Shown in pieces: positions 27,539-35,957 of a stretch of 64,000 nucleotides of DNA. Both the position numbers and the translations under genes were made by a program. Below the pieces are notes generated by a model. That model saw nothing but the letters and a program-made list of their open reading frames with translations. It made no database searches and was not told the DNA's origin. This DNA is from Chryseobacterium ureilyticum (GTDB lineage: Bacteria; Bacteroidota; Bacteroidia; Flavobacteriales; Weeksellaceae): positions 868,001-932,000 of the forward strand of contig NZ_FTOL01000001.1 of the NCBI RefSeq assembly GCF_900156735.1, in the 5' to 3' direction. How positions within the stretch are numbered: the first letter of the stretch is position 1; every line of letters starts with the position of its first letter.

Positions 27539-29149
27539 ATGAGAATGAATAAATTAAAACTTATCGTTTTATTGGGAGTGTTTGCATCATACAGTACTTC
27601 ATGTTCCGTTCAGAACAATGTTACAAAGACCCCACCTGTAAAAAATACACCTAAACCCAACAATAATACCAATCCGCCAAAGCCATCTGTAACAGGTACT
27701 AAACCTACGCCTGGGGCTTCTACGGATGACAATTTCAGAACCACTCTTCCGGAAATTAAAAGAGAATTCCGCGGGGCATGGATCGCAAGTGTAGCCAATA
27801 TCAACTGGCCTTCGAGAAATGACCTTACCGTAGATCAGCAAAAAGCAGAAGCTATCAATATGCTGGAAACCCTGAAAAATAATAACTTCAATGCCGCTAT
27901 TTTCCAGATCAGACCCTCGGCAGATGCTTTATATACAAGTAATATCGAGCCTTGGTCTTATTTCCTGACAGGAGAGACAGGAACAGCTCCTTACCCGAAC
28001 TATGACCCGCTTCAGTTTTGGATTGAAGAAGCTCATAAAAGAGGATTGGAACTTCATGTCTGGCTAAACCCTTACCGTGCTCATCATAGTAATGGAGGTG
28101 CTGTAAATAAACTGTCGATGGCTAATAAGCTTTCCGACATTGTTGTAAGATTAAAGAACGGGATGTATTGGTTTGATCCGGCAAATCCAAAAACGCAGGG
28201 GCACGTTTCCAATGTAGTAAAGGATATTGTGAAAAGATATGATATTGATGCTATTCATTTCGATGACTACTTCTATCCGTATGCGACATACAACAAAGGT
28301 GCAGACTTTCCCGATAATGCAACGTGGAACGCTTATGTAAGCAGTGGCGGAACATTGTCAAGAGCAGACTGGAGAAGAGATAATGTGAACAAATTTGTAG
28401 AACGTATCTACAAAGAAATTCATGCAGAAAAAAATAATGTGAAATTCGGGATCAGCCCATTTGGAATCTGGAAACCCGGTTATCCGGCAGGAGTTGTAGG
28501 ATCTTCACAGTATGATGAGCTTTACGCGGATGCAAAATTATGGTTGAATAAAGGCTGGGTAGATTATTTCTCACCACAGCTATATTGGCCTATTGACTCT
28601 AAAGGGCAGGCTTTTGAATCTTTATTAAACTGGTGGCAGTCTGAAAACACGATGAAACGTCACTTATGGCCTGGTTTAAATACCGTTGAAATCAGAGTAT
28701 CTGACCGTCCTACAGAAATTAAAAACCAAATTGAAATCTCCAGAAAAGTTCTGAAAAATGACGCTGGAGAAATTCACTGGAGTATAGCAGGGCTTACAAA
28801 AAATCCTGGAATGCTTCCAACATTGAAAAATGGACCATACGCTGAAAAAGCTTTGACACCAAAGTCTCCATGGATAAAAGCAGTACCGCTACAGACACCT
28901 ACTTTGTTTGCTACAGACAATGGAAGTTTTGTACAGACAAGCTGGAGTACAAAGAATGCAGCTGATGTTTTCCAATGGGTACTTTTCACACAGTATAATG
29001 GAGTTTGGGATACAGAAATTCTAACGCTTGACACCCTTTCAAAAGATATTCCTAAGTTTAAAGATGGAAAGAAACTAAGTGGAGTAGCCATCAAGGCGAT
29101 TGACAGACTTGGAAATGAAAGTGATTATATGGCTAAGAAAATTAAATAG
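27539..29149 (+). CDS. GHL10/DUF187-type glycoside hydrolase lipoprotein
   Basis: 536 aa. Lipoprotein signal (LKLIVLLGVFASYSTSC) and a Thr/Pro/Asn-rich linker (residues about 27-65) precede a TIM-barrel of the GHL10 family (FRGAWIASVANINWPSR, FQIRPSADALYTS, HVWLNPYRAHH, IDAIHFDDYFYPY). The C-terminal 100 residues look like a fibronectin-type beta domain. GHL10 proteins are predicted glycan hydrolases, with YngK as a member; the substrate is unknown, and cell-wall or surface glycan is likely given the lipid anchor. The start at 27539 or 27545 cannot be decided. Confidence 0.85.
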   Translation: MRMNKLKLIVLLGVFASYSTSCSVQNNVTKTPPVKNTPKPNNNTNPPKPSVTGTKPTPGASTDDNFRTTLPEIKREFRGAWIASVANINWPSRNDLTVDQQKAEAINMLETLKNNNFNAAIFQIRPSADALYTSNIEPWSYFLTGETGTAPYPNYDPLQFWIEEAHKRGLELHVWLNPYRAHHSNGGAVNKLSMANKLSDIVVRLKNGMYWFDPANPKTQGHVSNVVKDIVKRYDIDAIHFDDYFYPYATYNKGADFPDNATWNAYVSSGGTLSRADWRRDNVNKFVERIYKEIHAEKNNVKFGISPFGIWKPGYPAGVVGSSQYDELYADAKLWLNKGWVDYFSPQLYWPIDSKGQAFESLLNWWQSENTMKRHLWPGLNTVEIRVSDRPTEIKNQIEISRKVLKNDAGEIHWSIAGLTKNPGMLPTLKNGPYAEKALTPKSPWIKAVPLQTPTLFATDNGSFVQTSWSTKNAADVFQWVLFTQYNGVWDTEILTLDTLSKDIPKFKDGKKLSGVAIKAIDRLGNESDYMAKKIK

Positions 29150-29202
29150 AAGATTTAGACACAATAGCATAATTTTAAATGCAATCGTTTTTATAAATAC
29201 AG

Positions 29203-29233
29203 AAAGGTTCAACGAAAGTTGAACCTTTTTTTT
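29203..29233 (+). terminator. Terminator after the GHL10 gene
   Basis: Perfect 11-bp stem AAAGGTTCAAC / GTTGAACCTTT with a GAAA loop and a T-run. Confidence 0.9.
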
Positions 29234-29340
29234 GAGCGATTGTGTCACCAGAAAGAACATATAATCTTACATACACTTTGTCATTCTATATCCTAATTCT
29301 GGGTCAATCGTAAAAATTAAGATTCATGAATAAGCAGATT

Positions 29341-29518
29341 ATTTTAAACGCAAAGCTAGAAGATTCAAATGTTTTATTTTAGGAAGCTAAGAAGTGTGAC
29401 TTTGTCGCTGAATAAGCTTGATGGATATGAATTCGCTTAAAAAGAATCAATGAAATTGATTCCATTCTTTGTATTCTTAAAAATATGATATAAGATATTA
29501 AAAACTTTGCGTTAAGCT
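29341..29518. repeat. Mosaic palindromic repeat, copy E
   Basis: Alpha-delta form like copy B: the alpha stem reads GTGAC-TTT-GTCGC (one G-U pair as RNA), and the unit is bounded by AAACGCAAAG at the left and CTTTGCGTT at the right. It occupies the middle of a 600-bp stretch with no gene (29150-29783). The remainder, 29519-29783, is AT-rich and holds the ferritin promoter region, with a CATTTTTG box near 29742. Confidence 0.8.
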
Positions 29519-29783
29519 AAATTCCATCAATACAAATAATATTATCTCCCCAGTTTTTGAGACTTATTTCTAGTCATATTTGAAAAACCTAGGTGTTAAA
29601 AAAAACGTACATAACAAGTTTCCATAAAACCATCCCTACTTTTTAGAATAACTATAAATTATGAATTTAAAATAAAGATAATCAGTGTGATATGATTTTG
29701 TGGTATCTATTTTTATACACAATAACACCCTTATCGGAACCATTTTTGCATGACTACTCACATAATCACCAAAATATAACATT

Positions 29784-30335
29784 ATGAATACTAACAGACT
29801 TTCCGCAAATGTGGAAAAAGCACTTAGTGACCAGATGAATAAGGAGATTCATGCATCACACGTTTTTCTATCGTATGGAATTTGGGCAGATGATAAAGGC
29901 TATCAGGGGATTGCCAATTTTCTTTACCGACATGCTCAGGAAGAAAGAAACCATTCCATCAAATTCATGGAATACATTTTAAACAGAGGCGGAAAACCTA
30001 AAGTTGAAGCCATTCCTGCACCGCCAGCAGATCCGAAATCATTGACGGCATGCTTTGATGGAGTTTTCAAACATGAAGTGGATAATACCACAGCAATTTA
30101 TAAAATTGTAGACCTTTCCATGGAGGAAAAAGACTGGGCAACCTGGAACTTTATGCAATGGTTTGTACAGGAACAAATTGAAGAAGAAACACTTGCCCAT
30201 AATCTTATTGATAAATTAAAAATTGCAGGCGGAGACAGAGCAACCGACGAATCTTTATTCACTTTGGATAAAACATTACAGGAAGCTCCGAACAATGTAC
30301 CATTAGCACAGGATGCGACAGGAGATAATCCGTAA
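29784..30335 (+). CDS. ftnA: Ferritin (bacterial non-haem type)
   Basis: 183 aa iron-storage protein of the FtnA type. The ferroxidase ligands are visible: Glu21 (NKEIHAS), Glu54 and His57 (QEERNHS), Glu98 (KHEVD) and the Glu130 region (VQEQIEEE). The N-terminal four-helix bundle is intact. The C-terminus extends about 15 residues beyond the usual fifth helix. It is monocistronic, with a weak -7 box (CATTTTTG) about 35 nt upstream and a terminator downstream. No Fur-like site was recognised. Confidence 0.93.
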   Translation: MNTNRLSANVEKALSDQMNKEIHASHVFLSYGIWADDKGYQGIANFLYRHAQEERNHSIKFMEYILNRGGKPKVEAIPAPPADPKSLTACFDGVFKHEVDNTTAIYKIVDLSMEEKDWATWNFMQWFVQEQIEEETLAHNLIDKLKIAGGDRATDESLFTLDKTLQEAPNNVPLAQDATGDNP

Positions 30336-30366
30336 AATATACATTGAAAAAATAAAACTATTTGAA

Positions 30367-30397
30367 AATCTGTCAGAACAACTGGCAGATTTTTTTA
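30367..30397 (+). terminator. Terminator after ferritin
   Basis: Stem AATCTGTCAG / CTGGCAGATT (one G-U pair) with an AACAA loop and a T-run. Confidence 0.85.
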
Positions 30398-30421
30398 TTA
30401 TGAAACTCTCCCAAAAATCAC

Positions 30422-30429
30422 TATCTTTG
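30422..30429 (+). promoter_or_regulatory. -7 promoter box (TATCTTTG) for ychF
   Basis: Exact TAnnTTTG match giving a leader of roughly 85 nt before the ATG at 30518. Confidence 0.6.
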
Positions 30430-30517
30430 CAAACTCGTAATTCAAGGTTCGGTATTCAATGTTTAAGTTGTAGAACCTTTGACTTACACCTAAACCTTAA
30501 ACTTTGAATTTTACAAT

Positions 30518-31609
30518 ATGAAATGTGGAATTGTAGGCCTGCCGAATGTAGGTAAATCAACTCTTTTTAACTGTTTGAGTAATGCAAAAGCTCAGTCAGC
30601 AAACTATCCTTTCTGTACTATTGAACCGAACCTTGGAACGGTTTCTGTACCGGATCAGAGATTGTTTGAATTGGAGAAAATCGTAAAACCGGAAAGAGTT
30701 TTACCGGCAGTAGTTGAAATCGTTGACATTGCAGGTCTTGTAAAAGGTGCCAGCAAAGGAGAAGGATTAGGAAACCAATTCCTTGCTAATATCCGTGAGT
30801 GTGAGGCAATCATCCACGTTTTAAGATGTTTTGATAATGGAAATATCGTTCACGTAGAAGGTTCAGTAGATCCGTTAAGAGATAAAGAAATTATTGATAT
30901 TGAGCTACAGCTGAAAGACCTTGAAACAGTAGGAAAAGCAGTTGAAAAAGCGAAGAAATTTATCAAATCTGGTAAAAAAGAAGACATCCTTACTTACGAA
31001 ACACTTCAAAACTTACAGAAGTTCCTTGAAGACGGTAAGAATGCAAGAGAATTTGCAGTAGATGATTTTACAAAATCAATCATCAGTGAAGTTCAGCTTT
31101 TAACGAATAAGCCAGTACTTTACGTTTGTAATGTAGATGAAAACTCTATCAAGAACGGAAACGACTGGATCGCTAAAATTGAGGAAATGGCTAAAAATGA
31201 AGGAGCTGAAGTTGTTGTATTAGCTGCTCAGATTGAAGCTGACATCAATGAACTTGAGACTTTTGAAGAAAGAGAAATTTTCCTTGACGAATTAGGTCTT
31301 ACAGAACCGGGAGTAAACCGTTTGATCAGAAAAGCTTATGATCTTTTAAAACTTCAGACTTACTTCACAGCTGGAGTAAAAGAAGTAAGAGCATGGACAA
31401 TCGGACAGGGATGGACGGCTCCTCAAGCGGCTGGAGTAATCCACACAGACTTTGAAAAAGGATTCATCCGTGCTGAAGTAATCAAGTATAACGATTATAT
31501 CACTTACGGTTCAGAAGTAAAAATAAAAGAAGCCGGAAAACTTTCTGTTGAAGGTAAAGAATATGTAGTTCAGGATGGTGACATCATGCACTTCAGATTC
31601 AACGTATAA
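30518..31609 (+). CDS. ychF: Redox-regulated ATPase YchF
   Basis: 363 aa, full length. Obg-like P-loop NTPase that hydrolyses ATP. G1 is GLPNVGKST, G3 is DIAGLVKGASKGEGLGNQFL, and the altered G4 position is NVDENS, as in ATP-preferring YchF. A coiled-coil hairpin spans about 130-200, and the TGS domain forms the C-terminus (TYFTAGVKEVRAWTIGQGWTAPQAAGVIH...). It associates with ribosomes and stress responses in other bacteria. Monocistronic. Confidence 0.97.
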   Translation: MKCGIVGLPNVGKSTLFNCLSNAKAQSANYPFCTIEPNLGTVSVPDQRLFELEKIVKPERVLPAVVEIVDIAGLVKGASKGEGLGNQFLANIRECEAIIHVLRCFDNGNIVHVEGSVDPLRDKEIIDIELQLKDLETVGKAVEKAKKFIKSGKKEDILTYETLQNLQKFLEDGKNAREFAVDDFTKSIISEVQLLTNKPVLYVCNVDENSIKNGNDWIAKIEEMAKNEGAEVVVLAAQIEADINELETFEEREIFLDELGLTEPGVNRLIRKAYDLLKLQTYFTAGVKEVRAWTIGQGWTAPQAAGVIHTDFEKGFIRAEVIKYNDYITYGSEVKIKEAGKLSVEGKEYVVQDGDIMHFRFNV

Positions 31610-31633
31610 GAAAAAATATTAAAGTTAGTTTAT

Positions 31634-31668
31634 AAAAAAGCGCTTCCATGAATTTGGGGGCGTTTTTT
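31634..31668 (+). terminator. Terminator after ychF
   Basis: Stem CGCTTCC / GGGGGCG extended by an A/T stem with one bulged G, then six T. It contains several G-U pairs, so it is weaker than the others. Confidence 0.55.
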
Positions 31669-31692
31669 GCGATTAAACTTGTGTGCTTAAAT

Positions 31693-31721
31693 AAAAAACA
31701 CTCCCGATGCCGGAAGTGTTT
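31693..31721 (-). terminator. Terminator of the first peptide cluster
   Basis: On the minus strand AAACACT...AGTGTTT forms a stem followed by a T-run, 25 nt after the last peptide gene. Confidence 0.75.
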
Positions 31722-31745
31722 AGTCTGTAATTTTAGATTTTTATT

Positions 31746-31922
31746 TTAATTCCATGGATCTGTAGGTTCCAATACAAATCTGCACATACTTTCTGCACAT
31801 TTGGGTCCTGTTTCCACACATCGCCCTGCCATTGGATCATAGCATCTCATTAGTCCTCCGGTAATAGATCTTAATGCTCTTTTGTCAAGCTTTTTTCCTT
31901 TGTTTAAATGCTGGTTTTTCAT
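31746..31922 (-). CDS. GG-leader Cys-rich peptide 1 (bacteriocin-like)
   Basis: 58 aa. The leader MKNQHLNKGKKLDKRALRSITGG has the K-L-x-K-x-x-L-x-x-I-x-GG form of Bacteroidota natural-product precursors. The core has four Cys at 27, 35, 42 and 47 and ends with the CAESMC pair (C-x4-C). Family members are annotated bacteriocin-like; I see no evidence for activity. Cleavage after GG by a C39-type transporter would be expected, but no such gene is in the window. Confidence 0.7.
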   Translation of the reverse strand: MKNQHLNKGKKLDKRALRSITGGLMRCYDPMAGRCVETGPKCAESMCRFVLEPTDPWN

Positions 31923-31971
31923 GATTTCTAGTTTTAAAATGTTAAAATAAATGGAAATGTTTTAGTAGGTG

Positions 31972-32145
31972 TTAAAATGGAAATGGCGGTTCAAGTACAT
32001 ATCTGCACTGTCTTTCTGCGCATCGTATTCCTGTTTCTCTGCAAAGTCCCGTTTCATGATCAATACACATCAGTAATCCTCCTTTGATGGTTTTTAACTC
32101 CTTTTTATTGAGTTTTTTACCATTGTTTAATCTTTGGTTTTTCAT
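31972..32145 (-). CDS. GG-leader Cys-rich peptide 2
   Basis: 57 aa. Leader MKNQRLNNGKKLNKKELKTIKGG; core Cys at 27, 35, 42 and 47 with identical spacing to peptide 1 and the end CAERQC. Peptides 1 and 2 also share GGLxMC or GGLLMC and a YVLEP or FVLEP end, so they are recent duplicates. Confidence 0.7.
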   Translation of the reverse strand: MKNQRLNNGKKLNKKELKTIKGGLLMCIDHETGLCRETGIRCAERQCRYVLEPPFPF

Positions 32146-32178
32146 AGTGTTGTATTTTAATGATTTGAATATGAGTGA

Positions 32179-32370
32179 TTATTCTATAATAATAGGTGCC
32201 GGTCTGCATTCTTTTTGTCCGCAGACAGGAGAAATAATGGTGCAGCCGTTTGGATATGGAGACTCACACGGCTCATACGGAATTGGGCAAAGTACCGGTT
32301 CCATACAGTTTAATAATCCTCCGGTAATGAATCTTAATTCTTTTTTATTTAATTTTTTTCCGTTTTTCAT
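32179..32370 (-). CDS. GG-leader Cys-rich peptide 3 (six-Cys type)
   Basis: 63 aa. A shortened leader MKNGKKLNKKELRFITGG precedes a core with six Cys at 22, 28, 35, 43, 50 and 55, containing NCMEPVLC and ending CGQKECRP. The core shares the layout of peptides 4 and 6. Confidence 0.7.
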   Translation of the reverse strand: MKNGKKLNKKELRFITGGLLNCMEPVLCPIPYEPCESPYPNGCTIISPVCGQKECRPAPIIIE

Positions 32371-32391
32371 GATATTTATTTTTATGGGTTA

Positions 32392-32604
32392 TTAAATTTC
32401 CTCTATCGGATTTTGCGGTCTGCATACTTTTTGAGCACAAGCCATAGAAATGGTGCTGCAGTTTCTGACATCTCCCGGAGGATAAATTTCACATGGTGGA
32501 TCTGTACAAAGAATAGGTTCCATGCAGTTAAGCATTCCTCCCTGGATGGTTTTCAGTTGTTTTTTGTTTAACCTTTTACCGCTTGTTAAAAATTTGTGAT
32601 TCAT
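32392..32604 (-). CDS. GG-leader Cys-rich peptide 4 (six-Cys type)
   Basis: 70 aa, first gene of the leftward cluster. Leader MNHKFLTSGKRLNKKQLKTIQGG; core Cys at 27, 33, 38, 49, 56 and 61, with NCMEPILC near the start and CAQKVCRP near the end. Its 5' leader sequence resembles that of peptide 7. Confidence 0.7.
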   Translation of the reverse strand: MNHKFLTSGKRLNKKQLKTIQGGMLNCMEPILCTDPPCEIYPPGDVRNCSTISMACAQKVCRPQNPIEEI

Positions 32605-32642
32605 GTTTTTGATTTTTAATAAGTTAGTTAAATACTAAAGTA
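32605..32642 (-). promoter_or_regulatory. Promoter and leader of the first peptide cluster
   Basis: On the minus strand a TACTTTAG box (32635-32642, one mismatch to TAnnTTTG) is followed by TAACTAACT and TTAAAAATCA before the ATG. The same two blocks occur upstream of peptide 7. Confidence 0.5.
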
Positions 32643-32830
32643 GGAAAAATAATAACATGTATATCACTTATTATGGAAAAAAATAAAATAAATGTTGAAT
32701 TAGTCTTAAAATTTAGGTGATATTGTTTGTTTTTATTCAATAAATTTAATGAAAAGATTTTGGTACCTTATTTTATGTTTTTAGGGCAATGAAAAGGAGA
32801 AAACAACCTTATTTAATTGATTTTTTCAAA

Positions 32831-33161
32831 GCAAATGTATATCAATCAAGCTTATTCAGTTACAAAGTCGCACTTCTTAGATTCCTGAAATAAAACGATT
32901 GCATTGTCTGTCACCCTCAATAGTTTTAAAACCTATGTATCTATGTGGTTTTAAAATTTCGAACCACATAGACGCATAGATTTCTGAGCTTTATCTAAAA
33001 TTATTCGTGAATTCGTGACGTTTATTTTTTGCCACGAATTCACGAATATTTAATTTATACTTAATTTCTTTGATTTTTTCTAAGTTAATGCATATTCATG
33101 AAGTTTATTCAGCGATAAAGTCGCACTTTTTAGCTTCCTAAAATAAAGCATTTGAATATTT
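32831..33161. repeat. Mosaic palindromic repeat, copy F (inverted)
   Basis: Reverse-oriented alpha-beta-gamma unit plus an extra alpha part. The beta arms are at 33003-33019 and 33031-33047. It fills most of the gap 32643-33303; the sequence from 32643 to 32830 is AT-rich and I see nothing in it. Confidence 0.8.
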
Positions 33162-33275
33162 TGACTTTTCGATTAAAAAACAAACCGTTTCTTCAACAAA
33201 AAAGATAGATTTTACTCTGATTACCAACTTTTACAACTGACCTAAATATTTTGTTTTCATTAAAAATCAACTTTG

Positions 33276-33283
33276 TATATTTG
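33276..33283 (+). promoter_or_regulatory. -7 promoter box (TATATTTG) of the AraC gene
   Basis: Exact TAnnTTTG match, with a TTG at 33251-33253 (22 nt spacing). The ATG at 33304 is 20 nt downstream. Confidence 0.6.
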
Positions 33284-33303
33284 AATTTTACAAACAATCT
33301 GTG

Positions 33304-34242
33304 ATGGAAAAAATAGCTCATACTTCACTGGAAGATTTTTACAGAGAAATGACTGCTAAGCTAGGAAAAAACCTTGAAGATATTTTTCCGAAGGGACTTC
33401 ATAAGGATATTGGGCATTTCAATGTTTTTGATATTGCGCAGACTATAGAAAGAGTGAAAACTACGGCAGAAATGCCTTATAACAGACGTAAATATTACAA
33501 GATCAGCCTGATCAGGGGTAAAAACCGAGCAGAATATGCAGATAAAGTAATCTCTATAAAACAAAACGCTTTATTATTTGCTACTCCGAAAGTGCCTTAT
33601 CACTGGATTCCCGAAGATGCACAGCAGTCCGGAAGTTTTTGTGTATTTACAGAGGATTTTCTTTTTAAAGACAGATCTTATAACAGTCTTGAAGGTTTGC
33701 CTATTTTTCAGCCGGGAGGGGCCCCTGTCTTTGAAATTGATGATCGGCTAGCAGATGAAATAGGAATGCTTTTTAATAAAATACAGCGTGAGATAGACTC
33801 TGATTATGTTTTTAAGTATGATTTGATCCGAAACTATGTATTGGAACTGATTCATTATGGGCAAAAGCTTCAGCCAGCTACAAAAATATCAATGTCAAAC
33901 GATGCTTCAATGAGAGTAGTTTCTTTGTTTATCGAATTATTGGAAAGACAGTTTCCCATAGAATCTTTAGAACAAAGACTTAAGCTTAAAACAGCAAAGG
34001 ATTATGCCGATAGATTGGCGGTACATGTCAATTATCTTAATAAAAGATTGAAAGAAAGCACAGGAAAAACAACTACGGAGTTCATCGGAGACCGTATCAT
34101 TCAGGAAGCTAAAATCCTTTTAAAGCAAACCCAATGGAACGTTTCTGAGATTTCTTATGCCTTAGGTTTTGAGGAAATTGCTCACTTTTCAAACTTTTTT
34201 AAAAGGAAGACATTATTCACACCCCTAGAATTTCGCTCATGA
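33304..34242 (+). CDS. AraC-family transcriptional regulator
   Basis: 312 aa from the ATG at 33304 (a GTG three bases earlier is in frame). The N-terminal 180 residues form a cupin-like sensor with no clear ligand. The C-terminal AraC HTH pair reads HVNYLNKRLKESTGKTTTEFIGDRIIQEAKILLKQTQWNVSEISYALGFEEIAHFSNFFKRKT. It lies 86 nt before the SDR gene on the same strand, so that gene is a likely target. Confidence 0.92.
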   Translation: MEKIAHTSLEDFYREMTAKLGKNLEDIFPKGLHKDIGHFNVFDIAQTIERVKTTAEMPYNRRKYYKISLIRGKNRAEYADKVISIKQNALLFATPKVPYHWIPEDAQQSGSFCVFTEDFLFKDRSYNSLEGLPIFQPGGAPVFEIDDRLADEIGMLFNKIQREIDSDYVFKYDLIRNYVLELIHYGQKLQPATKISMSNDASMRVVSLFIELLERQFPIESLEQRLKLKTAKDYADRLAVHVNYLNKRLKESTGKTTTEFIGDRIIQEAKILLKQTQWNVSEISYALGFEEIAHFSNFFKRKTLFTPLEFRS

Positions 34243-34328
34243 TTTGAATTTTGCAAATTTCAGATTGATTTATTCAAACTGTTATCCCTTGAAATATCTC
34301 AACTTTGTCTCATTAAAAACAACAAAAT

Positions 34329-35093
34329 ATGGATACAAGAACAAAAATAGCACTCATTACAGGTGGAAACCGTGGTTTAGGTAAGAATTCTGCACTTAAA
34401 ACGGCTGAAAAAGGATTAGATATCATCATTACGTACAGAAGCAATAAGGAAGAAGCTGACGAAGTAGTGAATCAGATAAAAAGTATGGGAAGAAATGCCG
34501 TTGCGTTTCAATTGGATACAAAAGAAAGAAAAAGTTTTGATGCCTTTGTAAAGAATATTACGGATCATTTACAAACTGCTACAGGAAGTCCCAATATTGA
34601 TTATCTGGTCAATAATGCCGGAACAGCTTTGTATGCACCAATTACTGATGTTACGGAAGAACAGATGGATGATGTCGTGGATATTCACTTCAAGGGAGTT
34701 TTCTTTCTGACGCAGAAGTTGTTGCCATTCATCAATGATGCTGGTGGGATCGTTAATATTTCTTCAGGATTGGCAAGATTTGCAACACCGGGCTCCTCAA
34801 TATATGGATCTGTAAAAGCAGGAGTGGAGATGCTTACAAAATACATGGCAAAAGAGCTTGGTCCAAGAAGAATTAAAGCCAATACTGTAGCTCCGGGGGC
34901 TATAGAAACAGATTTTGGAGGCGGAAGAGTAAGAGATAATAAAGATATCAATGCGGTAGTAGCCGGTGCTACAGCGCTGGGAAGAGTCGGTCTGCCGGAC
35001 GATATTGGTGGAGTGGTAGCGTTTTTATGTACAGAAGATGCGGGATGGATCAACGGGCAAAGAATTGAAGTTTCCGGCGGAATGTTCCTTTAA
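34329..35093 (+). CDS. SDR-family oxidoreductase
   Basis: 254 aa, classical short-chain dehydrogenase. The nucleotide-binding motif is TGGNRGLG (11-18), NNAG is at 95-98, and the catalytic Ser146 region, Tyr159 and Lys163 (SSIYGSVKAG) are present. The residue pattern after strand 2 (TYRSNKEEA) suggests NADP(H) preference. The substrate is unknown. Probably controlled by the preceding AraC regulator. Confidence 0.9.
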   Translation: MDTRTKIALITGGNRGLGKNSALKTAEKGLDIIITYRSNKEEADEVVNQIKSMGRNAVAFQLDTKERKSFDAFVKNITDHLQTATGSPNIDYLVNNAGTALYAPITDVTEEQMDDVVDIHFKGVFFLTQKLLPFINDAGGIVNISSGLARFATPGSSIYGSVKAGVEMLTKYMAKELGPRRIKANTVAPGAIETDFGGGRVRDNKDINAVVAGATALGRVGLPDDIGGVVAFLCTEDAGWINGQRIEVSGGMFL

Positions 35094-35124
35094 TCTGAAT
35101 TCAGAAATATTATTTTAAAAAAAG

Positions 35125-35157
35125 AAAAGAACCAACTCGATAAAGTTGGTTCTTTTT
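35125..35157. terminator. Bidirectional terminator between the SDR gene and peptide 5
   Basis: Stem AAAGAACCAACT / AGTTGGTTCTTT with A-rich and T-rich flanks on both sides, so it can end the SDR transcript and the second, leftward peptide cluster. Confidence 0.85.
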
Positions 35158-35161
35158 ATGA

Positions 35162-35374
35162 TTATAAGCCTCCTGGTTCCGGAAGTACAATAGGACCTTC
35201 CGGATCTATTGGTTCCAAAGGCTCTGGCAGTTGGCATTTCTGTTCCCGGCAGCCAGGTCCTATAAATTTACAGTAACCGTTTGGAGCGCATGGATAATTA
35301 CCAAGACCTCCGTGGATCGTCTTCAATTCAGACTTTGCTAATTTTTTTCCTTTGTTTAGTTTCATATTTTTCAT
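35162..35374 (-). CDS. GG-leader Cys-rich peptide 5
   Basis: 70 aa. Leader MKNMKLNKGKKLAKSELKTIHGG; core Cys at 29, 35, 42 and 47 ending CREQKC, then a Pro/Glu-rich tail without Cys (LPEPLEPIDPEGP...). The tail is unique in the set. Confidence 0.7.
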   Translation of the reverse strand: MKNMKLNKGKKLAKSELKTIHGGLGNYPCAPNGYCKFIGPGCREQKCQLPEPLEPIDPEGPIVLPEPGGL

Positions 35375-35392
35375 GGTTTTGGAATTTAAATA

Positions 35393-35587
35393 TTAAGGTC
35401 TGCAGATTTTCTGTCCGCAAGAAGGGGAGATCATTGCGCAGCCATTTTCATCAACATTTGGTGGACATGGATCAAGAGGAGGCAGACAAATTTTTTGTGC
35501 AGGCATACAATCCAGCATACCTCCTGCAATTGATCTTAATTCTTTTTTATTAAGCTTTTTTCCTTTATTTAAAGTTTGATTTTTCAT
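35393..35587 (-). CDS. GG-leader Cys-rich peptide 6 (six-Cys type)
   Basis: 64 aa from the ATG at 35587, chosen because the conserved leader MKNQTLNKGKKLNKKELRSIAGG starts there; the frame is open further upstream. Core Cys are at 27, 34, 41, 50, 57 and 62, ending CGQKICRP like peptides 3 and 4. Confidence 0.7.
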   Translation of the reverse strand: MKNQTLNKGKKLNKKELRSIAGGMLDCMPAQKICLPPLDPCPPNVDENGCAMISPSCGQKICRP

Positions 35588-35624
35588 AATAACATTATTT
35601 AATATTGTTAAAGTTATAACAGAA

Positions 35625-35795
35625 TTAATCCCATGGTTGCTCTGGTTGTCCTGGCTTACATTGATCTTCAGCACATTTTGGATGATACTGTCTGCATCTT
35701 AATGAAGCGTCAAGGCACATTAATAGACCTCCGGTGATGGTGCGCAGTTCTTTTTTGTTCAGTTTTTTTGCCTGTGAGGAAGTTTTACTTTTCAT
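35625..35795 (-). CDS. GG-leader Cys-rich peptide 7
   Basis: 56 aa, first gene of the second cluster. Leader MKSKTSSQAKKLNKKELRTITGG; core Cys at 27, 34, 41 and 46 with CAEDQC, close to peptides 1 and 2. Confidence 0.7.
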   Translation of the reverse strand: MKSKTSSQAKKLNKKELRTITGGLLMCLDASLRCRQYHPKCAEDQCKPGQPEQPWD

Positions 35796-35832
35796 GATTC
35801 TGATTTTTAAATAGTTAGTTATTACGAATATA
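35796..35832 (-). promoter_or_regulatory. Promoter and leader of the second peptide cluster
   Basis: On the minus strand TATATTCG (35825-35832, one mismatch to TAnnTTTG) is followed by TAACTAACT and TTTAAAAATCA before the ATG, nearly the same as upstream of peptide 4. Confidence 0.5.
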
Positions 35833-35957
35833 TGAAAAGTTTTAACAATATATCACTTGTTGAAGAAAAATATAAGTATAGAGTTTCTTTACTTACACTT
35901 GAAAATGAATAAGTTTGCTGATATTAAACTAAAAATCGTTGAGTAAGCCTTAAGTGT

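Noticed and set aside
34685..35053. Antisense ORF in the SDR gene
   Set aside because: Lies fully inside a well-supported gene and has Pro/Ser/Thr-rich composition typical of a shadow frame.
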